A stretch of DNA of 64,000 bases from Mesodorylaimus sp. YZB2_4 (GCA_030248295.1 JASANH010001354.1:62001-126000), one strand, 5' to 3'; shown: positions 48,855-61,179, counted from the stretch's first letter. Translations and numbers: made by a program. The notes: a model not told the origin generated them from the letters alone.

Positions 48855-49241
48855 TCATTTCTTCAGACAACGACCAGATTTCTCAGACACGCTTTCAAAT
48901 GCCGGTGGACGAGCAACTGGCTTACGGCGATTCGTAATTTTTCCATCTTGAGATTTCGAGTTTTGTTGGATTTTTTGGGCGTATTGATCACCGCGACCTT
49001 TGGCTTCGTGCAAAATTGCACCGGGTGCAGTCGAACCGCGTTGAAACTCTGCGTTTTCTGGTCGTATTTCTGTGGCATTGGCCAGGAGTGCATCATGCGA
49101 TACCCGACGTTCACAAACGTGGCCGGCCACGATCTCGAATGATTGCTCAGGCTTAAGTACCTGCCTATTGTCGGCCACAGCTTGGTGACAGTTATCCGAT
49201 CGAGGATCAGGCAACAGTTGAATAGAATTTTTTTCGGACAT
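48855..49241 (-). CDS. Small hydrophilic hypothetical protein
   Basis: A 128-codon frame starting MSEKNSIQLLPDPRS (a second Met lies two codons upstream). It is charged and Gln/Lys/Arg-rich, with no membrane segment or known motif. TTTTCAG about 40 nt before the ATG could end a 5' UTR intron. An overlapping frame on the same strand is longer but has a less protein-like composition. Function unknown. Confidence 0.35.
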   Translation of the reverse strand: MSEKNSIQLLPDPRSDNCHQAVADNRQVLKPEQSFEIVAGHVCERRVSHDALLANATEIRPENAEFQRGSTAPGAILHEAKGRGDQYAQKIQQNSKSQDGKITNRRKPVARPPAFESVSEKSGRCLKK

Positions 49242-49247
49242 GGCCAA

Positions 49248-50591
49248 CTAGAAATCGGCAGAAGCCGCTTTCTAAATCTGAAAAGTTCACCGACTTTGGA
49301 TTGACGTAGCGGGTCTGGGATGCGAGAAATTACTTCCGGCGGCACTAAACTTGATTAAACTGGGAATGTGAGCGTGAAATGAGCCGTGAGTAGAATGGAT
49401 AGGAGACCCTCGTGGATTCGCCCAGCCGGCAAGTAAGTCAGTTTTAGCAAAGTGAAACTCCTTCTTCCGATTGGCAGCAAAAAATAAACGGCTTCACTTT
49501 TCAACGAATCCTCAACGGACCGCATATTTCATTAGAGCGGGCTACATTTCCTTGTAGCAGGGAGGGAAGGATTGAGTTCAAGAAAAAACAATCCTTCTTC
49601 GAGTGGATAAGCAACGTCACATCTTTCAAAAAATTGTCATTTTTGTGCAGCTGAGTTATAACATTTCCTCAAAGACTCTAAAACAATATTGCTATGGGAC
49701 TCGTGCTCTATCAAACTTTCCTTCTCCCCTGACTAGTGTGTGAATGAAGGAATGAAAAGATAGAATACAGCAATCGGTCATAACTCTCGCCACGCTGTGA
49801 GCTGGATGAGTATTGAAAGAGAGGGGCCATAAAGCGCAAAAGAGCTACATAGTGTGGTTAATAAATGTTCTGTTTGTAACGAAGAAATATTGAATACATA
49901 TTGCCCTTGCGTTTTCCATTTGCTGATTTCCTTTGATCGGGCCGCTTCTACAGAAAAAATTTGGTTAGCACTGTAGTGGGTCATGAGTGCTAAAATATGG
50001 TGCTTCTTGCTCTAGATAATGTCAGATCAGGGAAAAGGAGCTGAGGTGACTGACACGTTAAGGCTTAGGATCAGGTAGAAGAGTAAGGATATCTGATAGC
50101 GCAATGACTGTTGGCAGAGCTTGTGCATTTAGTTGCTGAATATTCACACCGATTCGTTGCATGAACCCTTGCCGCTGCCACGAGATCCCGTCGTGGATCA
50201 ACTTAGTTAACACATGGAAACCTGGTCTCCATGATGTCTCCAGGTTTTGCTTCTACATTATCAGCCACATGGATCCGATGCGGAACAGTTCGACTACCGC
50301 GCGGATCAACAGGTTGCTGAGCCTGGAATCCACAAAAACTGTATCGCTGGTGGGAACGAGGAGACCTGATAGCAGCGAGCCTGCTTTTCTTAATCCAGCA
50401 CACGGGGCGCTATCAATTAAGCCAGACTTTACTTATGCATGACAGAAAATCAACTTGTCGCGAGCACATGCGATTTCCGCTGTCTGAGAAGGCACCCTTC
50501 TGTGGGGCATGCAGTCCATTTAGACTAGCCCTCACGCAAAGCAACTTGTGCTACTGCAGGTTCGTACTTTACACTCTAGTTTGTCACTTTT
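49248..50591. other. Intergenic, nothing recognised
   Basis: Upstream space of the potassium channel gene. Frames such as 50161-50442 carry no family motif; an upstream exon of the channel could be hidden here. Confidence 0.45.
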
Positions 50592-52313
50592 ATGCCGCAC
50601 CACTGTGGTGGCACTGTGAGTCTTGGCAGTCTTGAAGGCTTGTGCGTGACTAGGCTCGCTGGTGACCATGAGAACACAGGGATGAAAGCTGATCTAGCGG
50701 CTCCATCATCTTTGCGGAAGATCGATTTGGGAACAGCGATCGAAGCCAGTTCGAGCGAATATTCTGTTCAGGAGCCATCGCATGGATCTGGACCGAAGTC
50801 GGCCGTACGTACTCGTGTATCGCCAACAGCAAACTATGCTTGGAAGAATTCAATCGACCCAAGAGTTTTGCGCAAGATCTCGCCTGAGTCGAGCGCAAAG
50901 CCGCAAGGTGCCGTACTATCGCCGATACTAAAGACAAGACCAAAAGTTGACCAACACTCCCCGCCAGTCCAAAGGCGGGTACAATTCTTGATCGATCAAG
51001 GACCAGGAAGATCCATCGATCCAAAACCCCATCGGAGTTCCAGCGACACCAGTTTTGGGATGCGGCGAGGTTCAAGGCGATCAACTATGGAATTAAGCAA
51101 GACGAGACAACAGAGCATATCGAAAATCATGAGCCAGCGGTTGGGCAAAGGCCAGTTTACTCGTCGGGATGGTTTGATCGGTTTTGTTTTCTTGTTTCTT
51201 ATCATCATCATTACGTTCCCTGCCAGCGAAATATCCGTCGCCATCCATATTTCCCATCATGACACCCAGAAGACAGGGCTTTGCGATGATCTATGGCCGG
51301 GTGCTAATACAACCATCCCACTCTCGTCAGATATGCTCGACACCGAAGCAGATGATACGCCCAGCCTCAACTGGTCCATGCGCGATGATCTGCATCTGTT
51401 GGCCAACATATCAGCGAGCATGGCCGAAGTGTTGGAATGGTGTAACACAGTGCATTTCGACTCACACAACGACATCGTTCCCTTGTCGTTCGCCCGTGCC
51501 ACAGTCTACACGCTGACTATGGTTACGACTATTGGATATGGCCGGATCGTCGCAACTGGTGAATGGTTAAAAGCCGCTATGATCGTTTATTCTCTGATCA
51601 CCATTCCAATGTTTTACGATTTTGTCGGATTTGTATCAGAGTCAATACGGAATCGGTTCGCCTTGATCTACCATCATTTTTGTCGGGTTCGTCTGATAAA
51701 ATCAGGAGCCGCTGGTCGACACATCGTAGTGCGTTGCGTTTTAAGTTCGAAATTTCAAGATCTCCCACCGTTTATGATTTTGTTCGCTATCAATGTCGTT
51801 TATTTGTTCGCGACAGCTGGCATCTTCTACGCTTTTCCCGATGAGTTTGACAGCTACATGCAAGCCTACTACTATCTGTTCCAGACGGTCACGTTGATAG
51901 GATTTGGAGACCAGCTTCCCAATCGCATCGATTTCCATTTAGCGATCATGGCGTTCGTCTTCCTCGGCATCATGCTCATTTCCTTCATCCAAGTTGCCAT
52001 GGAAGAATGGATGACACGAATTTTGGTAGCGCTGGTTGATCAGTGGACCAGTGCATCAAAGAAAGTAAAAAAATCGATCGGAGAGGAAACATTGGAAGAA
52101 ATTATGGCCATTAAAAGTGGAGAACTAGCGCTACCAACACTGCCGATCTTGGTTGCGCCTTCGTCAGAGATGCTCGACCAACAGCCGTTTGTATTATCAC
52201 CATCCGATCGCACAAGGCCAACTTCAGTTCACACGCGGCAGTTTAGTGTTTCACGATTTAACTTTCCGCGAGATCATGACGATAAAGTTGATGAACTTAC
52301 TGAAGGTAGATAA
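50592..52313 (+). CDS. Two-pore-domain (K2P/TWK-type) potassium channel
   Basis: A single uninterrupted frame of 573 codons. A long basic, Ser-rich cytoplasmic N-terminus (about 190 residues) precedes M1 (GLIGFVFLFLIIIITF). The extracellular cap has several Asn-X-Ser/Thr sites (NTT, NWS, NIS). Pore 1 has the filter TIGYG at about residue 313, then M2 (AAMIVYSLITIPMFYDF), M3 (FMILFAINVVYLFATAGIF), pore 2 with LIGFGD at about 436, and M4 (IMAFVFLGIMLISFI). The two pore filters with four helices define K2P channels, which carry background K+ current as dimers in the plasma membrane. Arg follows the first filter where Asp, Asn or His is common. The lack of introns contrasts with the other genes. 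Met at 50682 (MKADLAAPSS) is an alternative start; the first 30 codons may not be translated. Confidence 0.88.
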   Translation: MPHHCGGTVSLGSLEGLCVTRLAGDHENTGMKADLAAPSSLRKIDLGTAIEASSSEYSVQEPSHGSGPKSAVRTRVSPTANYAWKNSIDPRVLRKISPESSAKPQGAVLSPILKTRPKVDQHSPPVQRRVQFLIDQGPGRSIDPKPHRSSSDTSFGMRRGSRRSTMELSKTRQQSISKIMSQRLGKGQFTRRDGLIGFVFLFLIIIITFPASEISVAIHISHHDTQKTGLCDDLWPGANTTIPLSSDMLDTEADDTPSLNWSMRDDLHLLANISASMAEVLEWCNTVHFDSHNDIVPLSFARATVYTLTMVTTIGYGRIVATGEWLKAAMIVYSLITIPMFYDFVGFVSESIRNRFALIYHHFCRVRLIKSGAAGRHIVVRCVLSSKFQDLPPFMILFAINVVYLFATAGIFYAFPDEFDSYMQAYYYLFQTVTLIGFGDQLPNRIDFHLAIMAFVFLGIMLISFIQVAMEEWMTRILVALVDQWTSASKKVKKSIGEETLEEIMAIKSGELALPTLPILVAPSSEMLDQQPFVLSPSDRTRPTSVHTRQFSVSRFNFPRDHDDKVDELTEGR

Positions 52314-53880
52314 TGAATGCTTTACTGCTGGATTGTCCACTTTTTGATGGAACGCTATCGTCTTACGCTATCGTTCGCACAACTTCGCTCACTCTTTCTG
52401 AACAATGCTTTTATAAAACTATAAGCCAGACACCTGCAAGGCACATGTTTTAAGGCAGTCGAACATAAGGACAGTATTCGACTACTCGTGACTTGAGTAA
52501 AAACGCTCAGCAGCAACGCACAGGTAGGTGTATTTGCGTAAGAACGTGTGTCTGCGTGATCATGGACTCCTGTGTCCTGGGCCCAGGGTAGACAACTTTG
52601 TACTGTCAGGAAGCCAAACGATACCGATCGTGAGTCGCCATTGACAACTGATGCACATAATGATGTGGTTTGAGGTATCAAACTCTTTGTAAAGGGGAGG
52701 GTTCCCGGCTAAAATGGCAGACTACTAAGAACTGTTACGGTTGCCTTTCCGAGCTCCGCAACACCGTTCCTCCAAGCGTTTACTCGACATGGCCTCTATG
52801 CAACCGGCATCTCTATTAAATACGGCCAGCTAACCTACCCAAAAAAGCCTAACTTCCATAACCTGCCAAAATCTAAAATAGCCATGAGTAATCTACGTGG
52901 CATAGCATTCACTCGCCACTAAGCATTACTGCTCCACAAAAACTGGACCTCCGGAACCATCATCTAATGACTAACGAACTCTCCTCTCGGTGCCAATTCC
53001 CGAAGAACATAAACACTTCTACCAACTACAAAACAAAGGCATAGATAGCGCCTTTAGTGCATTACGCATTTATATACTTGTCACAGAACTGCTCAAACAT
53101 TGCTTCAGCAAGTGAACACAGAAGGGATCAACAATAAGAAAAAGGGCAGTCACATGATCTCCATTTCACACGGCGGAGGGAGGGGGCACGCATGCTCCAT
53201 CTGAAAGGGGCGGAGAAACGTTGATGCAATATAATGTATCCTGCCCCGTCATAAAACGCATAAGGGGCCATCCATAAAGGTCGACCGCATAAAATCTCGA
53301 TTTTTTGACCCCCTCTCCCCCCTGACCGCATGCCGACCTCTTATCGCGAACCCTCCCTCAAAAATGGTACCACTTCAGCCGTACCCCCCTTCCAAACGCA
53401 GTTTTGTGAAATGTTTCGTCTTATGCTTTCTTGAGCTCGACAAGATGCCATCTCCTTCGAAGACAAATCTTTTTTGATTTATGGAGCGGATTTCTGTTTT
53501 GTAAAAGCCTTCACAAAACTTTGCCCACAACTTTTCCCCATATTTCTTAAAAGTTTTGCGGGTTGGGCCGCGCCAGCCAAATTCTCTACGTGACTTTCAA
53601 TCATATTAGCTGGCCAGCAGTCATGAGATGATAAGCGAGGCTGTGAGGGATAGGTTGGGATCCCGATCCTGATCCTGACATTGAGGCATCGGGATTCTGC
53701 TAATAATTATGATATGCATAAGCATGGCAGGTACACTCTGATCCATCATATCTGCCATGAAGCAGTAGCGATGAAGAGACAACAGCAACATCGGCTCAAA
53801 TCGACAATGATAGCAACACTGATTTTACTTAGCCTAGGCTGACCTTGCTGGACGCGGATCGAAACTGCGAATGTACCGTA

Positions 53881-54335
53881 TTTCCTCGAAATCCTCCCCC
53901 CCTCTGGTTATTCTCCCCTGTCTAGACCCCGATTGAACTTTACTCTCCCCCCTCTGGAAATCCTCCCCTGGGGACGGATTCGAATACCGCACAGAATCAT
54001 CAGGTGAGGAAAATGTGAAGGATATGAGTGTTAGCGTGATAGAAAATGTTTTCTTTGAAAACTCAGATGATAAAGACGAGGTTGAAGACGAAGATATCGT
54101 GCATATTGATTAAATTCGGTTTTGAGTAGCATAAATACGGGAAGAGAAGTATTGAAATAAACAAACTTGGCGGTACTTGTTGGGAAGCTTTAGGCTGTCT
54201 ATCTTTCTATAATGGCATCTGGAAAATGTTTGAGTTTTATTCCCCCCCCCTCTGGAAAGCCTCCCCCTCTGGTTATTCTACCCCGTCTGGGACCCATTTC
54301 AAAAAATTTCTCCCGCGGGGAGAATTTCGAGGAAA
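53881..54335. mobile_element. TA-flanked MITE with TTTCCTCGAAAT ends
   Basis: The left end TTTCCTCGAAATCCTCC is flanked by TA (53879-53880). The right end is the inverse ATTTCGAGGAAA followed by TA (54336-54337). CCTCTGGAAA/TCCTCCCC motifs repeat next to both ends. No transposase; non-autonomous Tc1/mariner-type. Confidence 0.7.
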
Positions 54336-54639
54336 TAAGATACTCATCGATTTCAGCTTATTTATAATGACTGAAACTCGACCTGATAAAAAACTTAAAA
54401 AACCTGGATGACTAAAGTGTGCTTTAGTCTGGAAAATAGACTCATCTCCTTCGTGAGTGCAATTTGTTCGACCCCAAACAAAAAATCCCGATCCCGATCG
54501 GGCTTGCCCTGATCTCGATCCTGGAAAAAGGTGATACCGACCTATCCCTAGAGGTGACCAGCTCTCATGGCAGGCTCCATGTGTCTTCACTGGGAGCACC
54601 TCAACACGAGGGCATACTGGGTGAGAAGGGGGCTTGGGC

Positions 54640-54880
54640 TTATCGTTAGCTTAGGGACCTTCTCGACTGGGGTTTGAGGACAGTTTCCCAATACTTTACT
54701 CCTTGGGGGCGTCCGCCGTTTGACAGTAACGTGGTGTCGCCCGGAGCCAGGTGTCCAAAGCCAACGACAAGCTACTAAACTGCCGTCCTCCGTCGGAATA
54801 GAACCTCGGCCTCCCAGTCAGGGTTGCCGGCCAGCAAGGCGGATCAACGCCTAAATCAGCTTGGCCATCGCCTCCCAACT
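54640..54880 (-). repeat. SINE, copy 5 with the clearest tRNA-like head
   Basis: On the minus strand it starts GGCGATGGCCAAGCTGATTT (A-box-like TGGCCAAGCTGA), with GGTTCTATTCC about 70 nt later as a B-box variant of GGTTCGATTCC. The body with ACACCTGGCTCCGGGCGAC and ACGGCGGACGCC matches the copies at 22850 and 6310. The long spacing between boxes suits a Leu/Ser-type tRNA source with a variable arm. Confidence 0.65.
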
Positions 54881-55803
54881 TTTCCCTTTCGGATCAGATG
54901 CCATTCCAGTTGGGAATAAGAGTCCTGATGAAGCCGAAATTGCATTATCGAGAATGAACGACCAAGGAGAAGAGAAGACAAAAAGTTTTGAAGCTTTGAA
55001 CGCGCACTACTGGTGAAGGTAAAAGGTGTTTTTGGTCATCAAAAGTCTAAAAATTTGCTGCTGTCGACCATTGGCCGCTACCCCTCCCCCTCCCCCGACC
55101 GCAGCTGACCACTTTTTGCCAACCCCCCCCCCCCCCCCCCCCCCGACTTGGCTGCGGTCGACCTTTATGGATGGCCCCTGAAACATGATCCAGCCAGTGT
55201 AGGAGCGTATTCAGTCTTTTCGGTTGACTAATCCTCTTCCTGACCCTCCGCCCAAGTAGCAATTTTTCAACGTGGGCTATCGTCGCCGACTGGTGAGTTT
55301 TCGTGCAAGAATGCAAAGGAAATGATTTTTTCGCGTGTTTTTTCGCTATCAAAGCCCATTTCTCAGCCAGAACACGTTGCTCTGTGTCTCACGGCCTTGG
55401 GATTTATGTAGCGTGACCTGACTGACGGCGAATTCTACCTCATTTCACCTCACGACGCGGGCTGTGGCACAGTTTATAGGACGTATCTCTAGGCTTTACA
55501 GCATCATAAAACGGCCCCGTACTCTGCCACGCCTGTCCGTCCTCATGTAGGCGTGTACGAAAAACTGCGACTGTGCAATGTGTTGCAGAGCGACTAGTCT
55601 AAACGCAAATACAGGCAATGTCGACAAGCATTGCAGAGCTGTGAGCAAACAGCCTTCCTCGATAGTAGCTAACATTCGAAAATTCCGGCTCTACATACAA
55701 TAGATCTTGCGCCATTGAGTCAGAAATGTGATGATACACGGACGATAAGCTACGCAAGCTTCTTCGACCAACTCTTCCAGATTTTCAAACTAGACTGAAA
55801 GAA

Positions 55804-58800
55804 ATGGTTGCGAGGAAAGGTAGCCTTTATGTTATTCTGGTATTCGGAATCGTACTTACATTGTGGTATTTTGCGTACATTGCACTTCTGGAGGATTTTG
55901 AGAATTATAAAAATGGCCCTTACTCAAGAAATAGTGCGCTTTTGTGGAAATATCAATATTCTTATTTAATTGAACCGATTTTCGTTTCGAATCGATCAAA
56001 TATCATTATTCTAGTCACAACAAGGTCTTCATCAGTCCTTCGCAGACAACTTATTCGAGATACGTGGTCCGATTCTTTCAAGCGTTCGAATAGCGCTGAT
56101 GTGATCTTCTTTGCTGGTCTCACATCCTCATCGTTACAAAGAAGCGAAATTCTGGACAACCTTGGGCAAGAGTCCAAAAAATATGGGGATATATTGGTAG
56201 CCGATTTTGATGATACTTACTTCAACCTGACTTTAAAAAGTTATTTAGCTTTTTATTACGCTTATCAAAATTATCCATCGGCAACATTTTATTTAAAAAC
56301 TGACGACGATGTGATGCTTTACAGTGAAAATATAATCCGTTATTTGAATAATCAAAACTCAACCCAAAGATCACTTTTTTGCCACGCTTTTGAAAATGCT
56401 GTCGTATACAGGGATCCGGCATTGGAGAAGCTGTAAGTGCTCACAAATTTTTCTGGCACTTTTTGTTGTAGGAGTCTTTGGTGATGCTTTGAACTTCAGT
56501 GAACGCCAGGCTAAGAAGCCGAAAACATTCTAGTCAAAACAAAACATAAAGTTCTTGATCGTAGAACTAAGTTTCGGATAAACTGTTGAATCATTTTGGA
56601 GCTCGACCAGGATGTTTAGGTTAAAAACGGCCCAGACAAAAGGCCCTAACACCACGTACACCGGTCGAGTTTGAACTATCCCAAGGCACCAACAAGAATC
56701 TGCTTGACGTCAGGCTGGACGAGGCAAGTAGATAGAACGTAGATGAAGTTCACTCCTTAGTTGATCCAGCGCCTGACCTGTGAGTCCATGAATCTATTTT
56801 ACTGTATCTCAAGCGCCTCGATATTTCTTCACAACGATTAATCAAAATCTTTTTAGTAAGTTCATTGATTATAGTACCCATCCATCAAAGTCAGTTACAC
56901 GATTATCGATTAGCGGTCGAAAACCTCCTAAAACCAGAAGGTTTACTTGAAACTTAAAAACGAGGTACACTTCTGAATCGATGTTGGAATATTGAAAAAA
57001 AATATGATAATCAGATTCAGCACCCACGTCTCGCATTATAGGAGTAGCCAAAATTCTGTACCGCTATCTCAGTTTTTTAAGAAGTCGAAATTTTCATTTC
57101 CCAAGGGCCGAACTTCGACTTTTTTTCCATAAATGCTGGATGTGCTAAATTATGGCTACCCCTGTGTGGGTGCTGAATCTCATACTCTTTTTTCAATATT
57201 CCAACATCGATTCTAGAGTGTATCTCGTATTGCAAGGATCGACCAAGTGTTTGCCAAGTAAAAATCTTCACTCCATATTTTTTTGCCCCATGAGTGTATG
57301 GTCACGCAAACGTTAAAAAACTTCCCCCTTCTCTCTGTGGAAATACGCGTAAAAACAGGTTGCTTGGGCGATATCAGACATATTGTAGTTACTGTATCTC
57401 CCTAACCCTTGGTCCTAGAAGGATCTAGAATACCTCAAAATAACAATAAGATGATAGGCTGTCGAATCTTTTTTGAAAATTTTCTCTCTTGCTGTTCGTG
57501 AGATATTCCAAATTTCAAATTTTATCCACAAACATTGCCCTATAGCCCGATATGGGTGGGACTAGCCCCCAGCGTTAATTTTACCGAAGATGCCCCTTGG
57601 TGTGTAGATTCGAAAATGTATGCATATGTTCTATACATTAGATTACATCGGAACGAGATAATTGCAAAACACCGAATGTTTTAGCATCTTCTTTGGGTCA
57701 TGCTCGTATTATAAGGTGTGTAACTTCGTAACACTGGCAAACATAGACTTAGGACATGGCCTGTCTTTTAACGGAGGAAAAATGCCCGTGGTGAAATCAC
57801 AAAGAACCGCGTAGAGGACGTGAATTTCTAAAATGCTGCTAATAAGTGCTGCTCTTTAACCCTCACGTTTGCTGCGGCACATGCTCTTCAGGTGATCATT
57901 TCTTCTCCGCCACTCAATTCTGAATCGAATGAACTTATGCAGAACTTCGTTCAATGAGTTCAAATGAGTTCAAAAATCTTTCAAACGAGTGCAAAAAATC
58001 GATTTGATCAGCTACAGCGGGGTGTTTTCGACTCTAAAGGCAAAATTGTCATCACACCCGCTCTCTCTTTTTGGTCTGTCAAAGGGTGCTGAACTGAAAC
58101 CAGAAAATGGCGGGAAACTTAAATTGTGGATATCGATGGTGATATCGTGAAACACGGGGGAGGGGAATATCAGTAAAGGAAAGAGATTCTGAAACACCTC
58201 GACCCATTTTGTGGAAAAAACTGAGAATGGTGCTCACATATTTGTGGCCATTAGTGGGTGGTTACTTGTCGTCTGAAGGTGAGGAAGACTGGGATCGCGG
58301 ACAGTTTTTTTTGCCACGAAGTGGTAGGAGTTGTTTCGAATCGGTACGAATTGTTCAGAAATCACTATCCCTCGCTAGTATTGTCCCGAGATCTAACGGT
58401 AGTTTTATTTCCAAAATTTAAATTTCCCGCCATTTTCTGCATTCAGGTTTTCTTCAAAATCTTGTGGCCAAACAAAGATACGAGATCTACTGTATATGGA
58501 CTCATTCCATTCAGAATTAAGTAGAAAATCGAACTGAGCAGCTGAAGGGTGCAGAGACGGTGCATAAGAAACTGCTAATAAGAAACTGAATTATGTCACA
58601 TTCAGTGTGGTCTGCCGTCTGAGAATGCCAGGGATTTGGTCCGTGTTCTATGAAGGTCTGCCTTTAAAAAACTAGCTCCACAAAAGTCAGTGTCGGAAGC
58701 TCATGCTTTTTCAGTCTGTATCTACCTTTTTGGGTTTCTAAAAACCCCCATATACATGTAGACATCTCTCGACATACTGTACATGAACAATAAAGAAGGG

Positions 58801-59322
58801 ATTTTGACTTGAAATGCAAAATTTTCTCAATGATTCAGCCTCATTTGGTGTTATATCACATCATATATTTATTGTTCGAAGAAAAATGACGAAGCATATT
58901 TATGTTCTCCATCATAACTACATGAAACCTGAATGTTTGACTGACCGCAGTCTTCCTTTATTTTCAGTTATTTGTCATATTGGGCATATCCTAGTCGACA
59001 CTTTCCGTCGTATTGCTCTGGTCATACATACGCAGCGACTCGATCGGCAGTTGGTAGTATTATAAATTATTTGCACGAGAATATGACATATTACCTGCAT
59101 TTTGAAGATATTTTGTTGACTGGATTTGTGGCTAAAGAAACGGGTCTTACCCGCGTACATTCCTCCAATTGGCATCCTCGGGAAAATACACTGAAAGAAA
59201 TCGATAACGCACTTTCAATTCATCATTTAAAGAGTGACCAAGAATTGATGTACGAATGGCAACGATATGTGGAGTTTAGAAAAAAAAGAGCTGTTGACAA
59301 GTATCGTGGTCAGGGATCGTGA
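55804..59322 (+). CDS. GT31 beta-1,3-glycosyltransferase (galactosyltransferase family), two exons
   Basis: Exons 55804-56432 and 58968-59322 join in phase (CT|T) to 327 residues. A short cytoplasmic tail and TM anchor (SLYVILVFGIVLTLWYFAYI) make it a type II Golgi protein. Family motifs in order: IRDTWSD (about 90), FFAGL, DILVADFDDTYFNLTLK, the DxD metal site in FYLKTDDDVML (about residue 175), FPSYCSGHTY and FEDILLTGF. These are the standard marks of beta-1,3-galactosyl/GlcNAc transferases that use UDP-sugars. The exact sugar and acceptor cannot be told. The 2535-nt intron contains fold-back repeats. Confidence 0.88.
56955..57240. repeat. Fold-back repeat in the GT31 intron
   Basis: AATCGATGTTGGAATATTGA then ATTCAGCACCCAC at 56977-57030 is inverted at 57160-57215. 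Arms are about 85 bp with a 100-bp loop. No coding content. Confidence 0.65.
58090..58450. repeat. Second fold-back repeat in the GT31 intron
   Basis: AGAAAATGGCGGGAAACTTA near 58102 is inverted as AATTTCCCGCCATTTTCT near 58423. Arms about 30 bp, loop about 290 bp. Confidence 0.5.
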
Positions 59323-60974
59323 CCTCAACAGTATTGCCGCAAATGATTCCATGGGTCTCCTGTACTGCACCATTCTTGGCTTGTTGTCTTTAGTAATTTG
59401 AAGCGAGCGATAGGCTAACTGGTCAATATGGTGCCCAGCAGATGGAGAGTGAAGCAGCTGGATGGCTTCGACCTGGCCCTACGCTTATGCTCATACCGTT
59501 TATTCTCGCCTAACTTTGCGTTCATGTTTTTTTGGCAGGTTACTGTAAATTTTTACTACGTGGCGTGAATATAAGACGTTCTGACATGGATTTGATCTGA
59601 CTGTAGTTTACCTGTTTGCGATTAGCCCTTTCACAAAGAAGCTACGTCGAGCCAAAATTTACCGAAGACAAAAATTTGGAATTGTACACACAAGATGCAA
59701 TAAAAACCCATTTATAGTAATTGAGGATATGCTCACACTTCGCGAGATGCCAAGATCCAGTGTTTGTATATAGCCTGGGTACTGCAGACATGCATGGGTA
59801 AGTTCTATGGGTATTGGGTACAAGGTAAACATACTGGGTAAACAGTTTTTGCCACATATTTTCAATCAGCGATGCAGTTGATTCTTGTGGTGCGTGTCGC
59901 GCGACAATTTTGTGAGCAAAAGGTGGTTGTCCCGCTGCGCAACCGCACTGCACTCAACATATCTCTGTATTTACACATTAGAACTGGCTAAGCGCCTTCT
60001 TGGTTTTCTCAAAAAACCCTGTTATGCATTTATTATGACAATCAGTATAAATTCAGGGGCTGTCTACGTAGCAGAAATATATCAGTTCCATTTAGATAGG
60101 ATGGTTTTGGGTTGTTGAGGTTGACCTCTTTTCGAACCCAACCCAAATCAAAAACATTTTTCCACTTGGTGTCAGCCTTATTCGTCAGTATCAGAATGTG
60201 GTTGGTCGGCACAACGCTGTACATAGGTCAGTTTATGAGGTCATTGCCGTGATCGAAGACCCTTGCCACTCGAGTGCCCAGTGCCCCAGTTAGTCTAATT
60301 CGACATGTCAGTCTGATTGTGACAGAACTTAGAAATCATCTGTCAGCAGATGATATCGAGCTGATCTCTTATCGACTTGCAGTCACTATGTTGGAGCCGG
60401 ATAAAAACTTGCAACCTGTGAGTCAGTTTTCTACTAGTCAGAATGAGGTTCGCGCTGTGGGACTTGCAGGGCCCTTTTCATGGATTTAGCCATTATCTTG
60501 ACCCGCCCAGGACGATGGGGGCGATCAAACTCCTGCCTTTTCGTCTTTCGGCTGATGAATATGACGGGAGACCAAAATTTGTTTGTTCGAGGAACAAGGC
60601 TTGTAAGATGCACAATACAGTAAATGCCTTGGCTGAACTGGTTTGCGGAAAGTTGATTTCGTCATCCACAATTCGTCCCTGCCCCCCCCCCCCCCCCCCC
60701 AAGTAATTTCGTCCCTCGCTGTTTCATCTCCTCACATTTCGTCCAGATCATTCGTCCCCAGAAATTAATATTTTTTGTCACGAAAACCATAGTGATACAA
60801 ATATTACCCTCAAGAATACGCAATGATATACATAGAATATTCAAGATACCCAGAATTCAAAATTGTGCGCGATACCTCGGGACGAAATAAGGGGGATGAA
60901 CTCTCCGTATCCCATCCATTAAACAGGGTAATTATCAGGAATAACGCCACAGAGACACAATCCGGGGCAAAAAA

Positions 60975-61080
60975 TAATTCCCCCCCCAATTCACCAAAAA
61001 AAAAAAAAAAACCCACAAAAAACCCCCCGCCACCCCAAAAAACCCTCCCCTCAAAAAACCCAAAAAAAATTTTCCCAATC
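60975..61080. repeat. A/C low-complexity run with long homopolymers
   Basis: Almost only A and C in blocks of 4-15. It borders protein-like sequence on one side. This pattern can be real but is also typical of poorly resolved assembly. Confidence 0.6.
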
Positions 61081-61179
61081 AACACAAAACAGCCCCATCC
61101 CAATAAATTCATCATCTTGAAGGGCGGAACCCCCCACCCTTCTCCCCTCTTTCGCCGGGGAAGAAAACCAAACTAAAGG

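Larger units (their letters stand above)
53262..55178. mobile_element. Element bounded by GGGGCCATCCATAAAGGTCG inverted repeats
   Basis: GGGGCCATCCATAAAGGTCG (continuing ACCGCA) near 53264 is exactly inverted near 55150-55175. Termini of the type GGGxCATCCATAAA are known from ISL2EU/PIF-like DNA transposons. C-rich tracts follow both ends. It could be one element with insertions or two separate MITE ends. Confidence 0.55.
52314..55803. other. Intergenic with nested transposons
   Basis: No gene. Contains a 1.9-kb inverted-repeat unit (53262-55178) into which a TA-target MITE (53881-54335) and a SINE (54640-54880) appear to have inserted, and a long C homopolymer (about 55125-55144). Confidence 0.55.

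Noticed and set aside
58209..58524. Frames inside the GT31 intron
   Set aside because: They lie over fold-back repeats and cannot join the flanking exons in phase.
60823..61176. Plus-strand Lys/Pro-rich frame
   Set aside because: It is the translation of the A/C low-complexity run.
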